Source of the DNA: Pandoraea horticolens | Lineage (GTDB): Bacteria; Pseudomonadota; Gammaproteobacteria; Burkholderiales; Burkholderiaceae | Length of the DNA: 64,000 nucleotides | Reading direction: 5' to 3' | Assembly: GCF_902459555.1 (NCBI RefSeq) | Contig: NZ_CABPSM010000002.1 | Coordinates: forward strand, 62,001 to 126,000 | In this document: one piece after another, positions 17,847 to 25,927 of the stretch | Position numbering within the stretch: the stretch's first letter is position 1 | How the letters are laid out: every line of letters begins with the position of its first letter | Position numbers and translations under genes: made by a program | The notes under the pieces: generated by a model | Database searches by the model: none | Told to the model about the DNA's origin: nothing | What the model saw: only the letters and a program-made list of their open reading frames with translations

Positions 17847-18401
17847 AGTCACAGATCTTCCTTTTCGTGCGCGGCACCGCCTTCGGCGGACTGCCGCGCC
17901 GCGTTGCTTTGGCCGACGCATTTCTCGATTTTCAAGCGAAAAACCCGCTCCCGTCCTGATGGTGCCGGGGGCTGTGGCGCTTTCCTCCCGCCATTCCCAA
18001 TCACCTGCTTTGAACGAACGTCCATGCTGTTTTGAAGCGTCTTGTTACAAAAATGCTGCATTTCAAAAAGCTGGCACGCTCAAATTCCCGCAATTCTCTG
18101 CAATTTCCCGTTAAAGATCTGTCGAGAGATACGATAAAGCGCGCAATGTGCGTTGATATCCATCGTGGATAACGTGGTCTTCCATGGTGCTATGGCTGCA
18201 TTCTGCAGGTTCACGCTGTTGCGTTTATCAAAGAATAGTGCGATCTTGGGACGAAGGCGTCGCGTCGGAATTTTGGGTAATCCTCCGTCGGAATTTGCCC
18301 GGATTTATCCGAATTGTCTTGCGCCTCAAAACTCTTGATAAAGAAGAAAAGAACAGAACAACAATAGTGCGGGCTGGTTTGATTGATTTGTGAGGTGCGC
18401 C
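17847..18401. other. Gap between the two small paralogues
   Basis: About 550 bases without a supported gene. A CCGCC-TTC-GGCGG hairpin near 17879-17891 could end the first gene but has no T tract. The stretch from about 18030 to 18380 is much richer in A and T than its surroundings. TTGATA (18335-18340) with ACAATA-like bases about 19 nt on is a weak promoter candidate for the second gene. Confidence 0.3.
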
Positions 18402-18569
18402 ATGGAAATTCGCTGGGAAAAGTTGTACTCGGGCGGATTGGGTCGTTTTTACGACACTTCGGAATCGAGCCGCCGTCGGGCACGGCGTGCGCAGTTGGCA
18501 TGGTTTGGCGTGGTCATCTCCGTTGGCGTCGCCATCGGAGCCATCGCCATCGCATGGCGCTGGATCTGA
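18402..18569 (+). CDS. Small single-pass membrane protein (paralogue B)
   Basis: 55-residue protein beginning MEIRWEKLYSGGLGRFYD. An Arg-rich linker follows, then one hydrophobic helix (about 33-52) ending in WRWI. It shares the N-terminal pattern M-x-IRW-x-K-x-YS-x-G-x-G with the 61-residue protein at 17661, including the same GAGGT-N5-ATG start context. Its TGA overlaps the ATG of the next gene (TGATG), suggesting translational coupling. Function is unknown. Confidence 0.65.
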   Translation: MEIRWEKLYSGGLGRFYDTSESSRRRARRAQLAWFGVVISVGVAIGAIAIAWRWI

Positions 18570-18925
18570 TGTTCATTACTGCAAAGCGACGCTCGAGGAT
18601 CACAGGAATGCTGGTACTGCTTGCCGTCGCGGCGAGTGCGCCGGTTCGCGCTCAGGCACCGCCGATGCCGGTGGAGCCGCTCGACATGGCGGGAAAGCCG
18701 TGCGGGGCGCTGCGTGCACTGCCGGCTGACGTTACGCACTATCGCTATGAAGTGGCGAACCGGTGCGAACGCCCCGTCGTGTTTTTCTGGCGTTGCAGTG
18801 CCACCGACACAGAGCATTCTCTGGAAGTTGCCGGCAAAGCGACGCAGTCCGCTACATGCGCGAAGGCGACGGCTGCGGCCGGCGAGATCGTATTCCGCTT
18901 CGATCCGCCGGGCACGGGCAACTGA
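18569..18925 (+). CDS. Hypothetical secreted protein coupled to the small membrane protein
   Basis: 118-residue protein starting at the ATG inside TGATG at 18569. A basic N-terminus (FITAKRRSRITG) and a hydrophobic stretch (MLVLLAVAASAPVRAQA) look like a signal peptide of about 31 residues. The mature part has four cysteines (GKPCGAL, NRCERP, WRCSAT, ATCAKA), consistent with a disulfide-bonded periplasmic protein. The segment HYRYEVANRCERPVVFFWRC suggests a beta-rich fold. No family is recognised. Confidence 0.65.
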   Translation: MFITAKRRSRITGMLVLLAVAASAPVRAQAPPMPVEPLDMAGKPCGALRALPADVTHYRYEVANRCERPVVFFWRCSATDTEHSLEVAGKATQSATCAKATAAAGEIVFRFDPPGTGN

Positions 18926-19180
18926 ACGCCGGTTCGCTATCCTCGTTTCGACACCCCCTTTCATGGCGCATGGCCTGCACCGCCGTTTCCCCGGCTGACC
19001 ACGCCGGGTAGATGTGCTGCATCCGGCTGGCCGGTCGCCACCGCCGGCGGGAATGGCTATCATGACGCTATATGGCCTGCGGGCATCTCCGGCGGTGCCC
19101 GTGACGGACCTGCCGCGAACGCTGCGGCCCGATCCATCACGATCCATCACGTCAACCAGAACCCCCCCAAGGACTCCCCC

Positions 19181-20641
19181 ATGACCGACACCGTCACCCC
19201 GACCCAGCCGTCGCTCGACACTGCGGCATTGCGTGAATTCGTCGAACGCAAATGGAATGACGAAATTCTGCATGCGCTGACCGACTACATCGCGGTACCC
19301 GCCAAAAGCCCCGGCTTCGATGCCGATTGGGCACGCAACGGCTACATCGATCGCGTAGTGCGCGACGCGGCCCAATGGGCGGAACGTCAACCGGTCAAGG
19401 GACTGCGGCTCGAAGTGATCCGTCTGGAAGGCCGCACACCGGTAATCTTTTTCGAAGCCCCGGCCACGCGTTCGGGCAGCACCGAGACGATCGTGCTCTA
19501 CGGTCACCTCGACAAGCAGCCCGAGTTCGACGGATGGCGTAAGGACCTCGGCCCGTGGACGCCCAAGTTCGAAGACGGCAAGCTCTATGGCCGTGGCGGC
19601 GCGGACGACGGCTACGCGATCTACTCAAGCGTGACGGCGCTCGCCGCCCTCGATGCGCAAGGGGTAGAGCGCCCGCGTTGCGTGGGTCTCATCGAGACGT
19701 GCGAAGAGTCGGGCAGTTACGATCTGCTGCCGTATGTCGACGCACTGCGTGAGCGTCTGGGCCGTGTCGGTCTGGTCGTCTGCCTCGATTCGGGGGCGGG
19801 CAACTATGACCAATTGTGGCTGACGACATCGCTGCGCGGCCTGATCTCGGGCAGCCTCGAAGTCCAGGTGCTCGACGAAGGTATTCACTCGGGCGGGTAT
19901 GGCGGGATTGCGCCGTCGAGCTTTCGCATCATGCGTCAGCTGTTCGAGCGTCTTGAGGACGCCGGCACCGGCAACGTGCTGCCGCAGGGCTTCCATACGC
20001 CGATTCCGTTACAGCGTCTGAAAGAGGCGGAAGCCACCGCACACATCCTTGGCGACGACGTCTGGAAGAAGGTGCCGTGGGCCTGCGGTCAGGACGGCCT
20101 GTCGGTGTTGCCGACCACGACCGATCCGAAGGAGGCGCTGCTCAATTCGACGTGGCGTCCGTCGCTGTCGGTGACGGGGGCTGCCGGTCTGCCCGCGCTG
20201 GCGGATGCGGGCAACGTGCTGCGACCGCGCACGGCGTTCAAGCTGTCGCTGCGTCTGCCGCCGCTCGTCGACGCCGCCAGGGCCGTGGCCGAACTCAAGT
20301 CGTTGCTCGAACTCGATCCGCCGTACAACGCGAAGGTGACCTTCAAGTCCGACGCCGGCGTGGCCTCGGGCTGGAACGCTCCCGACGTTGCACCCTGGCT
20401 CACGTCAGCACTGAATACGGCATCGCAACGGCACTACGGCGAGGATGTCGCGTACATCGGGCAGGGCGGTACGATCCCGTTGATGAACACGCTGCAAGCC
20501 GGTTTCCCGACGGCGCAGTTCATGGTGTGCGGCGTACTCGGTCCGAAGTCGAACGCTCACGGCCCGAACGAGTTTCTGCATGTGCCCTACGCGAAGAAGC
20601 TGACCGCTGCGGTGGCCGAGGTTATCGCGTTGGCGCCTTGA
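19181..20641 (+). CDS. M20-family metallodipeptidase
   Basis: 486-residue zinc peptidase of the ArgE/DapE/CNDP-type M20 family. Metal-site motifs are LYGHLDKQPEFDGW (first His and Asp), GRGGADDGY (bridging Asp) and ETCEESGS (catalytic Glu and ligand). SNAHGPNEFLHV near the C-terminus carries the last His. A dimerisation lid domain lies between. It probably cleaves dipeptides. A tandem repeat of GATCCATCAC (19131-19150) lies just upstream, and a strong terminator follows. Confidence 0.9.
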   Translation: MTDTVTPTQPSLDTAALREFVERKWNDEILHALTDYIAVPAKSPGFDADWARNGYIDRVVRDAAQWAERQPVKGLRLEVIRLEGRTPVIFFEAPATRSGSTETIVLYGHLDKQPEFDGWRKDLGPWTPKFEDGKLYGRGGADDGYAIYSSVTALAALDAQGVERPRCVGLIETCEESGSYDLLPYVDALRERLGRVGLVVCLDSGAGNYDQLWLTTSLRGLISGSLEVQVLDEGIHSGGYGGIAPSSFRIMRQLFERLEDAGTGNVLPQGFHTPIPLQRLKEAEATAHILGDDVWKKVPWACGQDGLSVLPTTTDPKEALLNSTWRPSLSVTGAAGLPALADAGNVLRPRTAFKLSLRLPPLVDAARAVAELKSLLELDPPYNAKVTFKSDAGVASGWNAPDVAPWLTSALNTASQRHYGEDVAYIGQGGTIPLMNTLQAGFPTAQFMVCGVLGPKSNAHGPNEFLHVPYAKKLTAAVAEVIALAP

Positions 20642-20698
20642 GCGAAGTAAGGCGATAGGGGCGATGGGCGCGAAAGGCGCCGTCGCGACGAAAGACTG

Positions 20699-20731
20699 AT
20701 CGGGCCGCCTGAGTGCGGCCCGATTTGTTTT
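20699..20731 (+). terminator. Rho-independent terminator of the M20 dipeptidase gene
   Basis: ATCGGGCCGC (20699-20708) pairs with GCGGCCCGAT (20715-20724) around a 6-nt loop and is followed by TTGTTTT. The stem is 10 perfect base pairs. Confidence 0.85.
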
Positions 20732-20752
20732 GGCTGCGAGGGATGGGTGGGG

Positions 20753-22024
20753 TCAGAGCCAATGCGTGGCGGCGTCCAGAACCTGCACGCCGCGCATGAA
20801 GTCGTCGAGATCCATGCTTTCCAGCGGATTGTGCGAGCCATTGGCATTGCGTACGAATACCATGCCGCTTGGAATGCCTGCGTTGGCGAAGATGGCGGCG
20901 TCGTGTCCGGCGCCACTCGGCACCCGTTCCTGAGGAAGATCGAGCGCGCGGCAGGCGTCGACCAGCAACGACGACACGTGCGCATCCATGATTGCCGGGG
21001 GCGACGCGAGTCGCCGGTCGAACACGAACTGAACGCCGCGATCGCGTTCGATGGCGCGGCACTCCGTGCGCATCAACTCGTAGAACACGTCGAGCGTATC
21101 GGTGCTCTGGCTGCGCACTTCCAGACTGAAATCCACCTTGCCCGGAATGCGCGAGATGGCATGCTCGGCGGGATCGGTGCCGACGATGCCGGTGGTCACC
21201 ACCAGATCGATGCCACGCTCGAGCAGGGCGCGCCAATGCTCGTCGAGACGCGTGATGAGATCGGCCACCGCGAACATGGCGTCGTGACGCAACCAGCGCG
21301 GCACTGCCCCCGAGTGACCCGCTTCGCCCACACACGACACGCGATTGTGGCGAACATTGCCGCGAATGCCGGGCACGATGGCCACGGGCATGTTGCGCGC
21401 GATCATCACCGGGCCCTGTTCGATATGCAGTTCCAGCCAGGCTTTGGCTCGCGAGGCGTCGAACAGCGTAGCGCCGTTGCGAATCGCGTCGACGTCGGCA
21501 CCGGCCTGGGCCATGCAGGTCGCGAGCGAGCGGCCATGCGTGCGATGGGGCATGGCCAGATCGGCGTCGTTCAGTTTGCCAAACAGCGCGCTCGATCCCA
21601 TGTATGCGCGGCCGAACCACGCGCTTTCTTCGCCACGCAGTGCGAGCACGCGTACCGGCGTGGCAGGATGCCGTTGGCTGCGCCGCTGTTCGACCAGACA
21701 CAGCAGACCGGCCACGATACCGGCGAGACCGTCGTAGTTGCCGCCTTGCGGTACGGAGTCGAGATGTGAGCCGATCCATGTGGCGGGGGCGTCACCGGCG
21801 TCACTAGCGTCACCGATATCGTCGGGCAGTGTGAAGATCAGGTTGGCGGCGCGGTCGCGCGTGACGGCCAGTCCCTGATGTCCGGCCCATTCCGTCAGAT
21901 ACGAGGCCGCGGCATTTTCACCTTCGCCATAGCTGTCGCGGGTAATGCCGACGCCGTCGTCGCCAAGACGGCGCAGGTCGGTGAAGAGTTGCTCGGCCAG
22001 CGGGGCCAGCGCGTTCAGTTCCAT
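20753..22024 (-). CDS. Zn-dependent N-carbamoyl amino-acid hydrolase / ureidohydrolase (M20 hydantoinase-carbamoylase family)
   Basis: 423-residue amidohydrolase that removes the carbamoyl group from an N-carbamoyl amino acid or related ureido acid. Family marks are GSHLDSVPQGGNYDGLAG (metal His and Asp), LRGEESAWFGRAYMGS (Glu), LELHIEQGPVM, and the C-terminal SGAGHDAAIFANAGIPSGM plus NGSHNPLES. It is the last gene of a cluster with PyrD- and PyrK-like subunits, which suggests N-carbamoyl-aspartate or a dihydropyrimidine product as substrate (inference). Beta-ureidopropionase and allantoate amidohydrolase are in the same family. Confidence 0.88.
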   Translation of the reverse strand: MELNALAPLAEQLFTDLRRLGDDGVGITRDSYGEGENAAASYLTEWAGHQGLAVTRDRAANLIFTLPDDIGDASDAGDAPATWIGSHLDSVPQGGNYDGLAGIVAGLLCLVEQRRSQRHPATPVRVLALRGEESAWFGRAYMGSSALFGKLNDADLAMPHRTHGRSLATCMAQAGADVDAIRNGATLFDASRAKAWLELHIEQGPVMIARNMPVAIVPGIRGNVRHNRVSCVGEAGHSGAVPRWLRHDAMFAVADLITRLDEHWRALLERGIDLVVTTGIVGTDPAEHAISRIPGKVDFSLEVRSQSTDTLDVFYELMRTECRAIERDRGVQFVFDRRLASPPAIMDAHVSSLLVDACRALDLPQERVPSGAGHDAAIFANAGIPSGMVFVRNANGSHNPLESMDLDDFMRGVQVLDAATHWL

Positions 22025-22084
22025 GAGTGTGCTTCTTTTCGCGTGAGGCTTTGCGAGGGTTGCGTGTAACGTGTGACGACGTGC

Positions 22085-23035
22085 TCAGCCGGATTGCTGT
22101 GCAAAGCGCAGCCAACGGTCGGTCAGTTGGGCGTCGAGGGCGACGGCGCCGGTGAGCGTCGCGATGTGATCGACGGCTTGTGCTTCGCAGTACGCCGCCA
22201 GTCCGTCGATGATGTGTCCCATCACGGCCGGATCGCGGAACGACGCCGTGCCGACCTGCACGGCCGACGCGCCCGCGAGCATGAATTCCACGGCGTCGTC
22301 TGCCGTTTCGATACCGCCGCAGCCGATGATCGGAATGCGCACAGCACGATGGCACTGATGCACGAGCCGAACGGCGAGTGGCTTGATCGCCGGTCCCGAC
22401 AGTCCGCCCATCACGTTGCCGAGCTTGGGCTTGCGCGTGCGCACGTCGATAGCCATGCCGAGTACGGTGTTGCCCATGACGATGGCGTCGGCACCGGCGT
22501 CTTCCGCTGCTTTGGCAATCAGCGCGATCTGACCGGCGTTGGGCGTGAGCTTGACCCACAGCGGGTGCGAGGTGCGCCGGCGAATGGCGCTCACGGCCTT
22601 GTACGTCGTCTCGGGCAGCATGGCGAAGGCCATGCCGTCCGCTTCGAGGTTCGGGCAGGAGATGTTCGCTTCAATGGCCGCGACCTCCGGCAGCGAGAGC
22701 GTCTCGCAGGCTTGCCCGAAAGACTCCGCCGTATCGGCAGACACCGACACCACCACGGGCGTATCGAAACGTGTATAGGCGGGCAGAACATCGCGCCGGT
22801 AGGCGTCGAGGCCCTTGCTCGGAATACCGATGGAGTTGAGCATGCCGCTGGCGGTCTCGGCCACGCGCGGCGTCGGGTTGCCCGCGCGCGTGGCAGGCGA
22901 GACGCTTTTGACGACGAGCGCACCGAGCCGGGTCAGATCCAGCGCTTCGGCATATTCGACCGCGAAGCAGCCGGAGGCCGGCATGACCGGATTGCGCAAG
23001 GTGAGCGCTCCGATGCGTACGGAAAGATCAGCCAA
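22085..23035 (-). CDS. Dihydroorotate dehydrogenase, class 1B catalytic subunit-like
   Basis: 316-residue FMN enzyme of the PyrDB type. Visible features are ASGCFAVEYAEALDLTRLGA near the N-terminus, ANISCPN with the active-site Cys, VKLTPN, AIVMGNTV, GGLSGPAIKPLAVRLV and the phosphate loop IIGCGGIETADDAVEFMLAGASAVQVGTA (listed in pieces). The start is a TTG at 23035, chosen because GGGGAGG lies 6 nt upstream; it overlaps the pyrK-like stop by 8 nt. Its place beside a carbamoylase and transporter, away from other pyr genes, suggests a catabolic role running as an orotate reductase (inference). Confidence 0.88.
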   Translation of the reverse strand: MADLSVRIGALTLRNPVMPASGCFAVEYAEALDLTRLGALVVKSVSPATRAGNPTPRVAETASGMLNSIGIPSKGLDAYRRDVLPAYTRFDTPVVVSVSADTAESFGQACETLSLPEVAAIEANISCPNLEADGMAFAMLPETTYKAVSAIRRRTSHPLWVKLTPNAGQIALIAKAAEDAGADAIVMGNTVLGMAIDVRTRKPKLGNVMGGLSGPAIKPLAVRLVHQCHRAVRIPIIGCGGIETADDAVEFMLAGASAVQVGTASFRDPAVMGHIIDGLAAYCEAQAVDHIATLTGAVALDAQLTDRWLRFAQQSG

Positions 23036-23960
23036 AGTCCACCTCCCCGACGACGTCTCGAATCGGAAACACAGGGCCTTCGCGGCACACGCGCAGGAAT
23101 TGCTTGTCGCCATCGCGATCAAACAGGCGCACGCAGGACAGACAAACGCCCATGCCGCACGCCATGCGTTGCTCCATCGCCACCTCGGCCGTGATGTGCG
23201 GGTGTGCGTGCAGCACACGCTGGAGCAGCATCAACAGACGGTGCGAGCCGCAGGTGTAGACGGCGTCGTGCGGTGTGGCCTCGAGCAGGGTGCGTATGCG
23301 CGGCTCCAATGCCTCGACGGCCGACGAGCCGTCGGTGTCGAACACGCAATGCACGTCGGCCAGCGCGCGGGCCTGCGGCGAGCGCAGAAACTCGTCGCGC
23401 ATCAGATCGGCCTCGCTGCGGGCCGACATGACGACCGTCAGCTTCAGCCCGGCCGCCGCCGCGCGCTGCACGAGCGGCGCCATCGTCGCGAGCCCCACGC
23501 CGCGCGCCACCAGCATCACGCGCTGCCACTGCTCAGACTGCGTATTGAGCGTGAAGGTGTTGCCCAGCGGCCCGACGATATCGAGCGTTGCCCCTTCCGG
23601 CAGGGTAGCCAGCGCACGCGTGCCCACGCCCGTCACGTTGTAGAGAAATTCGATGGTGTCCGGCTCGGGGCCGGTGCCGTACACGCTCATGGGGCGCAGC
23701 AGGAAGGGGGCGTCGCTGTCCGTGACCGGGCACTTCAATTGGTAGAACTGGCCGGGCTGCGTCGTGAGGGCGACGGGGGCATCGGCCTGCAGACGCAGAT
23801 AGCGGTAACGCGCATTGACGGCGCGATGCGCGAGCACGCGGCAGCGATGCGTCGCAACCGTGGGTGTGCGGCACGCCGCCTCTTGCGCGGCGTGTGTGTC
23901 CGGGGGCACCGGCGCCCATGGGCGGGTGACGTTGGCACACGTCAGAGTGGCAACTGACAT
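23028..23960 (-). CDS. PyrK-like electron-transfer subunit (FAD, 2Fe-2S)
   Basis: 310-residue ferredoxin-reductase-type protein that passes electrons between NAD(H) and the PyrD-like subunit. The FAD-binding barrel (about 40-140) includes PGQFYQLKCPV and LLRPMSVYG. The NAD-binding region follows. The C-terminal 2Fe-2S site is C-x4-C-x2-C-x15-C (from CGMGVCLSC to VCREG). An N-terminal extension of about 40 residues is longer than usual. GGAG lies 5 nt before the ATG. It is translationally coupled to the PyrD-like gene. Confidence 0.88.
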   Translation of the reverse strand: MSVATLTCANVTRPWAPVPPDTHAAQEAACRTPTVATHRCRVLAHRAVNARYRYLRLQADAPVALTTQPGQFYQLKCPVTDSDAPFLLRPMSVYGTGPEPDTIEFLYNVTGVGTRALATLPEGATLDIVGPLGNTFTLNTQSEQWQRVMLVARGVGLATMAPLVQRAAAAGLKLTVVMSARSEADLMRDEFLRSPQARALADVHCVFDTDGSSAVEALEPRIRTLLEATPHDAVYTCGSHRLLMLLQRVLHAHPHITAEVAMEQRMACGMGVCLSCVRLFDRDGDKQFLRVCREGPVFPIRDVVGEVDFG

Positions 23961-24037
23961 GGGGGCTCCGAATAGTGGGGACGGGCATTGTGAGGCGACG
24001 CGCCGACGTCGTAACGTCGCACGCGTCGCGTCTCTCG

Positions 24038-25300
24038 TTACTCGAGTTCAACGCCTTTGAGTTCGGGGATCAGGAAACGCGTCGCGAGCATGTCGAGCAC
24101 GTACAGGCTCGCGAGCAGCGCGATGGCGATCTGGAACGAGTAGCGGGCAGCGAGTGCGCCGACGACGACAGGCCCCAGCCCGCCGATGGCGCGTCCGATG
24201 TTCCACAGCACGTTCTGCGCGGTGGCGCGTGCAGCGGTGGGGTAGGCCTCGGACATGAGCGTGCCGTAGCCGCCGACCATGCCGTTGACGAACATGCCCA
24301 TCAAGGCGCCTGCGAAGAGCATGACCGTCGGGTCGGTCAACCGGGCGTAGACGAGCACCATGACCACGGCCCCCGCCTGATACAGCAGGAACGTGGGGCG
24401 GCGTCCGATACGGTCGGCCAGTTGCCCGAAAGCCCAGACACCGATCATCATGCCGATCACGGTGACCGCAGTCCAAATGCCGGACTTCGTGAGCGAGAAG
24501 CCGAGCTTTTGCGAGAGGAACGTCGGCAGCCAGATCATGATGCCGTAGTAGCCGAAGTTCTGGACCGAGCAAAGAATCACGATGCCCAGGCTCACCCGGG
24601 TGGTGCGGGCGTCCTTCACGAGCAGACGGAAGGCGTTGCTGCCCTGACCGGACTTCGCGGGCTTGCCGGTGCGCCGCACGAAGACTTCGGGCTCGTGCAG
24701 CTTGTTACGCAGCACCCACGCGACGAGTGCCGGCAGCACCCCCACGAGGAACATGCCGCGCCAGCCGATATGCATCAGCAGCAGCGGTGTGAGCAGTGCA
24801 GCGGCGAGTACGCCCGTCTGCCAGCCGAGCGCGACATACGACGAGACGCGTGCACGTTTTGCCGCAGGCCACGCTTCGGCGGCCAGCGCCATGCCGATGC
24901 CGAATTCGCCGCCGAGTCCGATGCCCGCAATCGCGCGATACACAAGCAAGTCCCAGAACCCCTGCGCAAATGCGCACAGCCCGGTGAAGACGGCGAACAG
25001 CAGAATCGTCCACGTGAGCATGCGCACACGGCCGTAGCGATCCGAGAGCGCGCCAAACAGAATGCCGCCCGCGACGGCACCGATCAGTGTCCACGTCACG
25101 AGTGCGCCGGCCTGTCCCGGCGAGAGTTGCAGCCCGGCCGTAATGGCCGGGAGCATGAAGCCGAGAATCAGCAGATCGAAACCGTCCATCGCATAGCCGA
25201 TGGCAGAGCCCGCAAGCGCTTTCCATGCGTAGGGGGTAACGATGCCGTCGGACGTGGCGCCCGGGCGTTGCGCACTCGGTGTGTTCAGGTTGGCTTCCAT
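24038..25300 (-). CDS. MFS transporter, aromatic/organic-acid symporter type
   Basis: 420-residue major-facilitator protein with twelve predicted helices. Motifs are the MDGFDLLILGFMLPAI start of helix 1, the loop GALSDRYGRVRML between helices 2 and 3, and FGQLADRIGRRPT as its C-terminal repeat. The helix 1 pattern DGFD is typical of proton symporters for aromatic and organic acids. I start at the ATG at 25300 after AGGAA. The 16-bp operator at 25364-25379 lies 64 bp upstream. It is the likely uptake system for the substrate of the PyrD/PyrK/carbamoylase genes. Confidence 0.9.
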   Translation of the reverse strand: MEANLNTPSAQRPGATSDGIVTPYAWKALAGSAIGYAMDGFDLLILGFMLPAITAGLQLSPGQAGALVTWTLIGAVAGGILFGALSDRYGRVRMLTWTILLFAVFTGLCAFAQGFWDLLVYRAIAGIGLGGEFGIGMALAAEAWPAAKRARVSSYVALGWQTGVLAAALLTPLLLMHIGWRGMFLVGVLPALVAWVLRNKLHEPEVFVRRTGKPAKSGQGSNAFRLLVKDARTTRVSLGIVILCSVQNFGYYGIMIWLPTFLSQKLGFSLTKSGIWTAVTVIGMMIGVWAFGQLADRIGRRPTFLLYQAGAVVMVLVYARLTDPTVMLFAGALMGMFVNGMVGGYGTLMSEAYPTAARATAQNVLWNIGRAIGGLGPVVVGALAARYSFQIAIALLASLYVLDMLATRFLIPELKGVELE

Positions 25301-25363
25301 GATCGGTTCCTGTGGGGCGGCGAATCGGCGCAGCGGTAAATGCCGTGCTGTTTTCGTCAAATT

Positions 25364-25379
25364 GTCTAAATTTTTAGAC
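25364..25379. promoter_or_regulatory. 16-bp palindromic operator 1 (GTCTAAA-N2-TTTAGAC)
   Basis: GTCTAAATTTTTAGAC is a perfect 7-2-7 inverted repeat upstream of the MFS gene. Near-identical sites occur at 25771 and 27124. It is probably bound by the XRE regulator encoded at 27324. Confidence 0.75.
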
Positions 25380-25432
25380 GATCAAGTGAAAAAAATACCG
25401 CCGGGGAGATGCGCGCCAAGCGTCGTCCATCG

Positions 25433-25756
25433 TCATGCATAGACCTCGGTCGTCAACTGTGCGGCGAAGCTGTTCAGTGTGGCGAGGAAGGTGGCATCCG
25501 AGGTGGCTGCTGCATCGCGCAACATCGTGGCATGGGCCTTGCTGCGGGCGAGAAATGCCTGAAACGTCTCGCCGTTGGCGGCAATGCCCGACTGCCGTTC
25601 CGCGAACGTTTGCGCGGCCTGCGCGAGCAACAGTAACGCAGCGGATTCTCGCGTGGCCGTGCGCGACGCATCGAGACAGCGCGCAGCGAAATCCTCGATG
25701 TCGGACAGACCGACCGTGTCGCGTTGTAACCAGACGCATGCAAGCTGCAGATCCAT
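25433..25756 (-). CDS. Small helical hypothetical protein in the operator-linked cluster
   Basis: 107-residue protein, almost wholly helical and Ala-rich, with no signal or membrane segment. It begins MDLQLACVWLQRDTVGLSDIEDF. I chose the ATG at 25756 because GGAGAG lies 6 nt upstream; ATGs at 25759 and 25768 are also in frame, but the last would leave only 2 nt to the operator. The 16-bp operator at 25771-25786 sits directly upstream, so it belongs to the same regulon. Function is unknown. Confidence 0.7.
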   Translation of the reverse strand: MDLQLACVWLQRDTVGLSDIEDFAARCLDASRTATRESAALLLLAQAAQTFAERQSGIAANGETFQAFLARSKAHATMLRDAAATSDATFLATLNSFAAQLTTEVYA

Positions 25757-25770
25757 CATGCTCTCCATCT

Positions 25771-25786
25771 GTCTAAATATTTAGAC
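25771..25786. promoter_or_regulatory. 16-bp palindromic operator 2 (GTCTAAATATTTAGAC)
   Basis: This copy is a perfect palindrome across all 16 bases and lies 14 bp before the small helical protein gene. Its position overlaps where a -10 box would be, which fits repression. Confidence 0.78.
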
Positions 25787-25927
25787 TAAACGAACCCGGC
25801 GGGGCAGGCAAGACGAAAATAATCGGGTCAAACCCTGATATCGAAGCCACGCGACGGCTGCCACTGCCGATGAGCATTGCGTGCCGTCGCGTGCCTCGGG
25901 AACGCTGGCGGTATCGCCAGCCCTCAC

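Noticed and set aside
19131-19150. Tandem repeat of GATCCATCAC
   Set aside because: Only two copies and no other structure; likely a chance duplication in a leader region.
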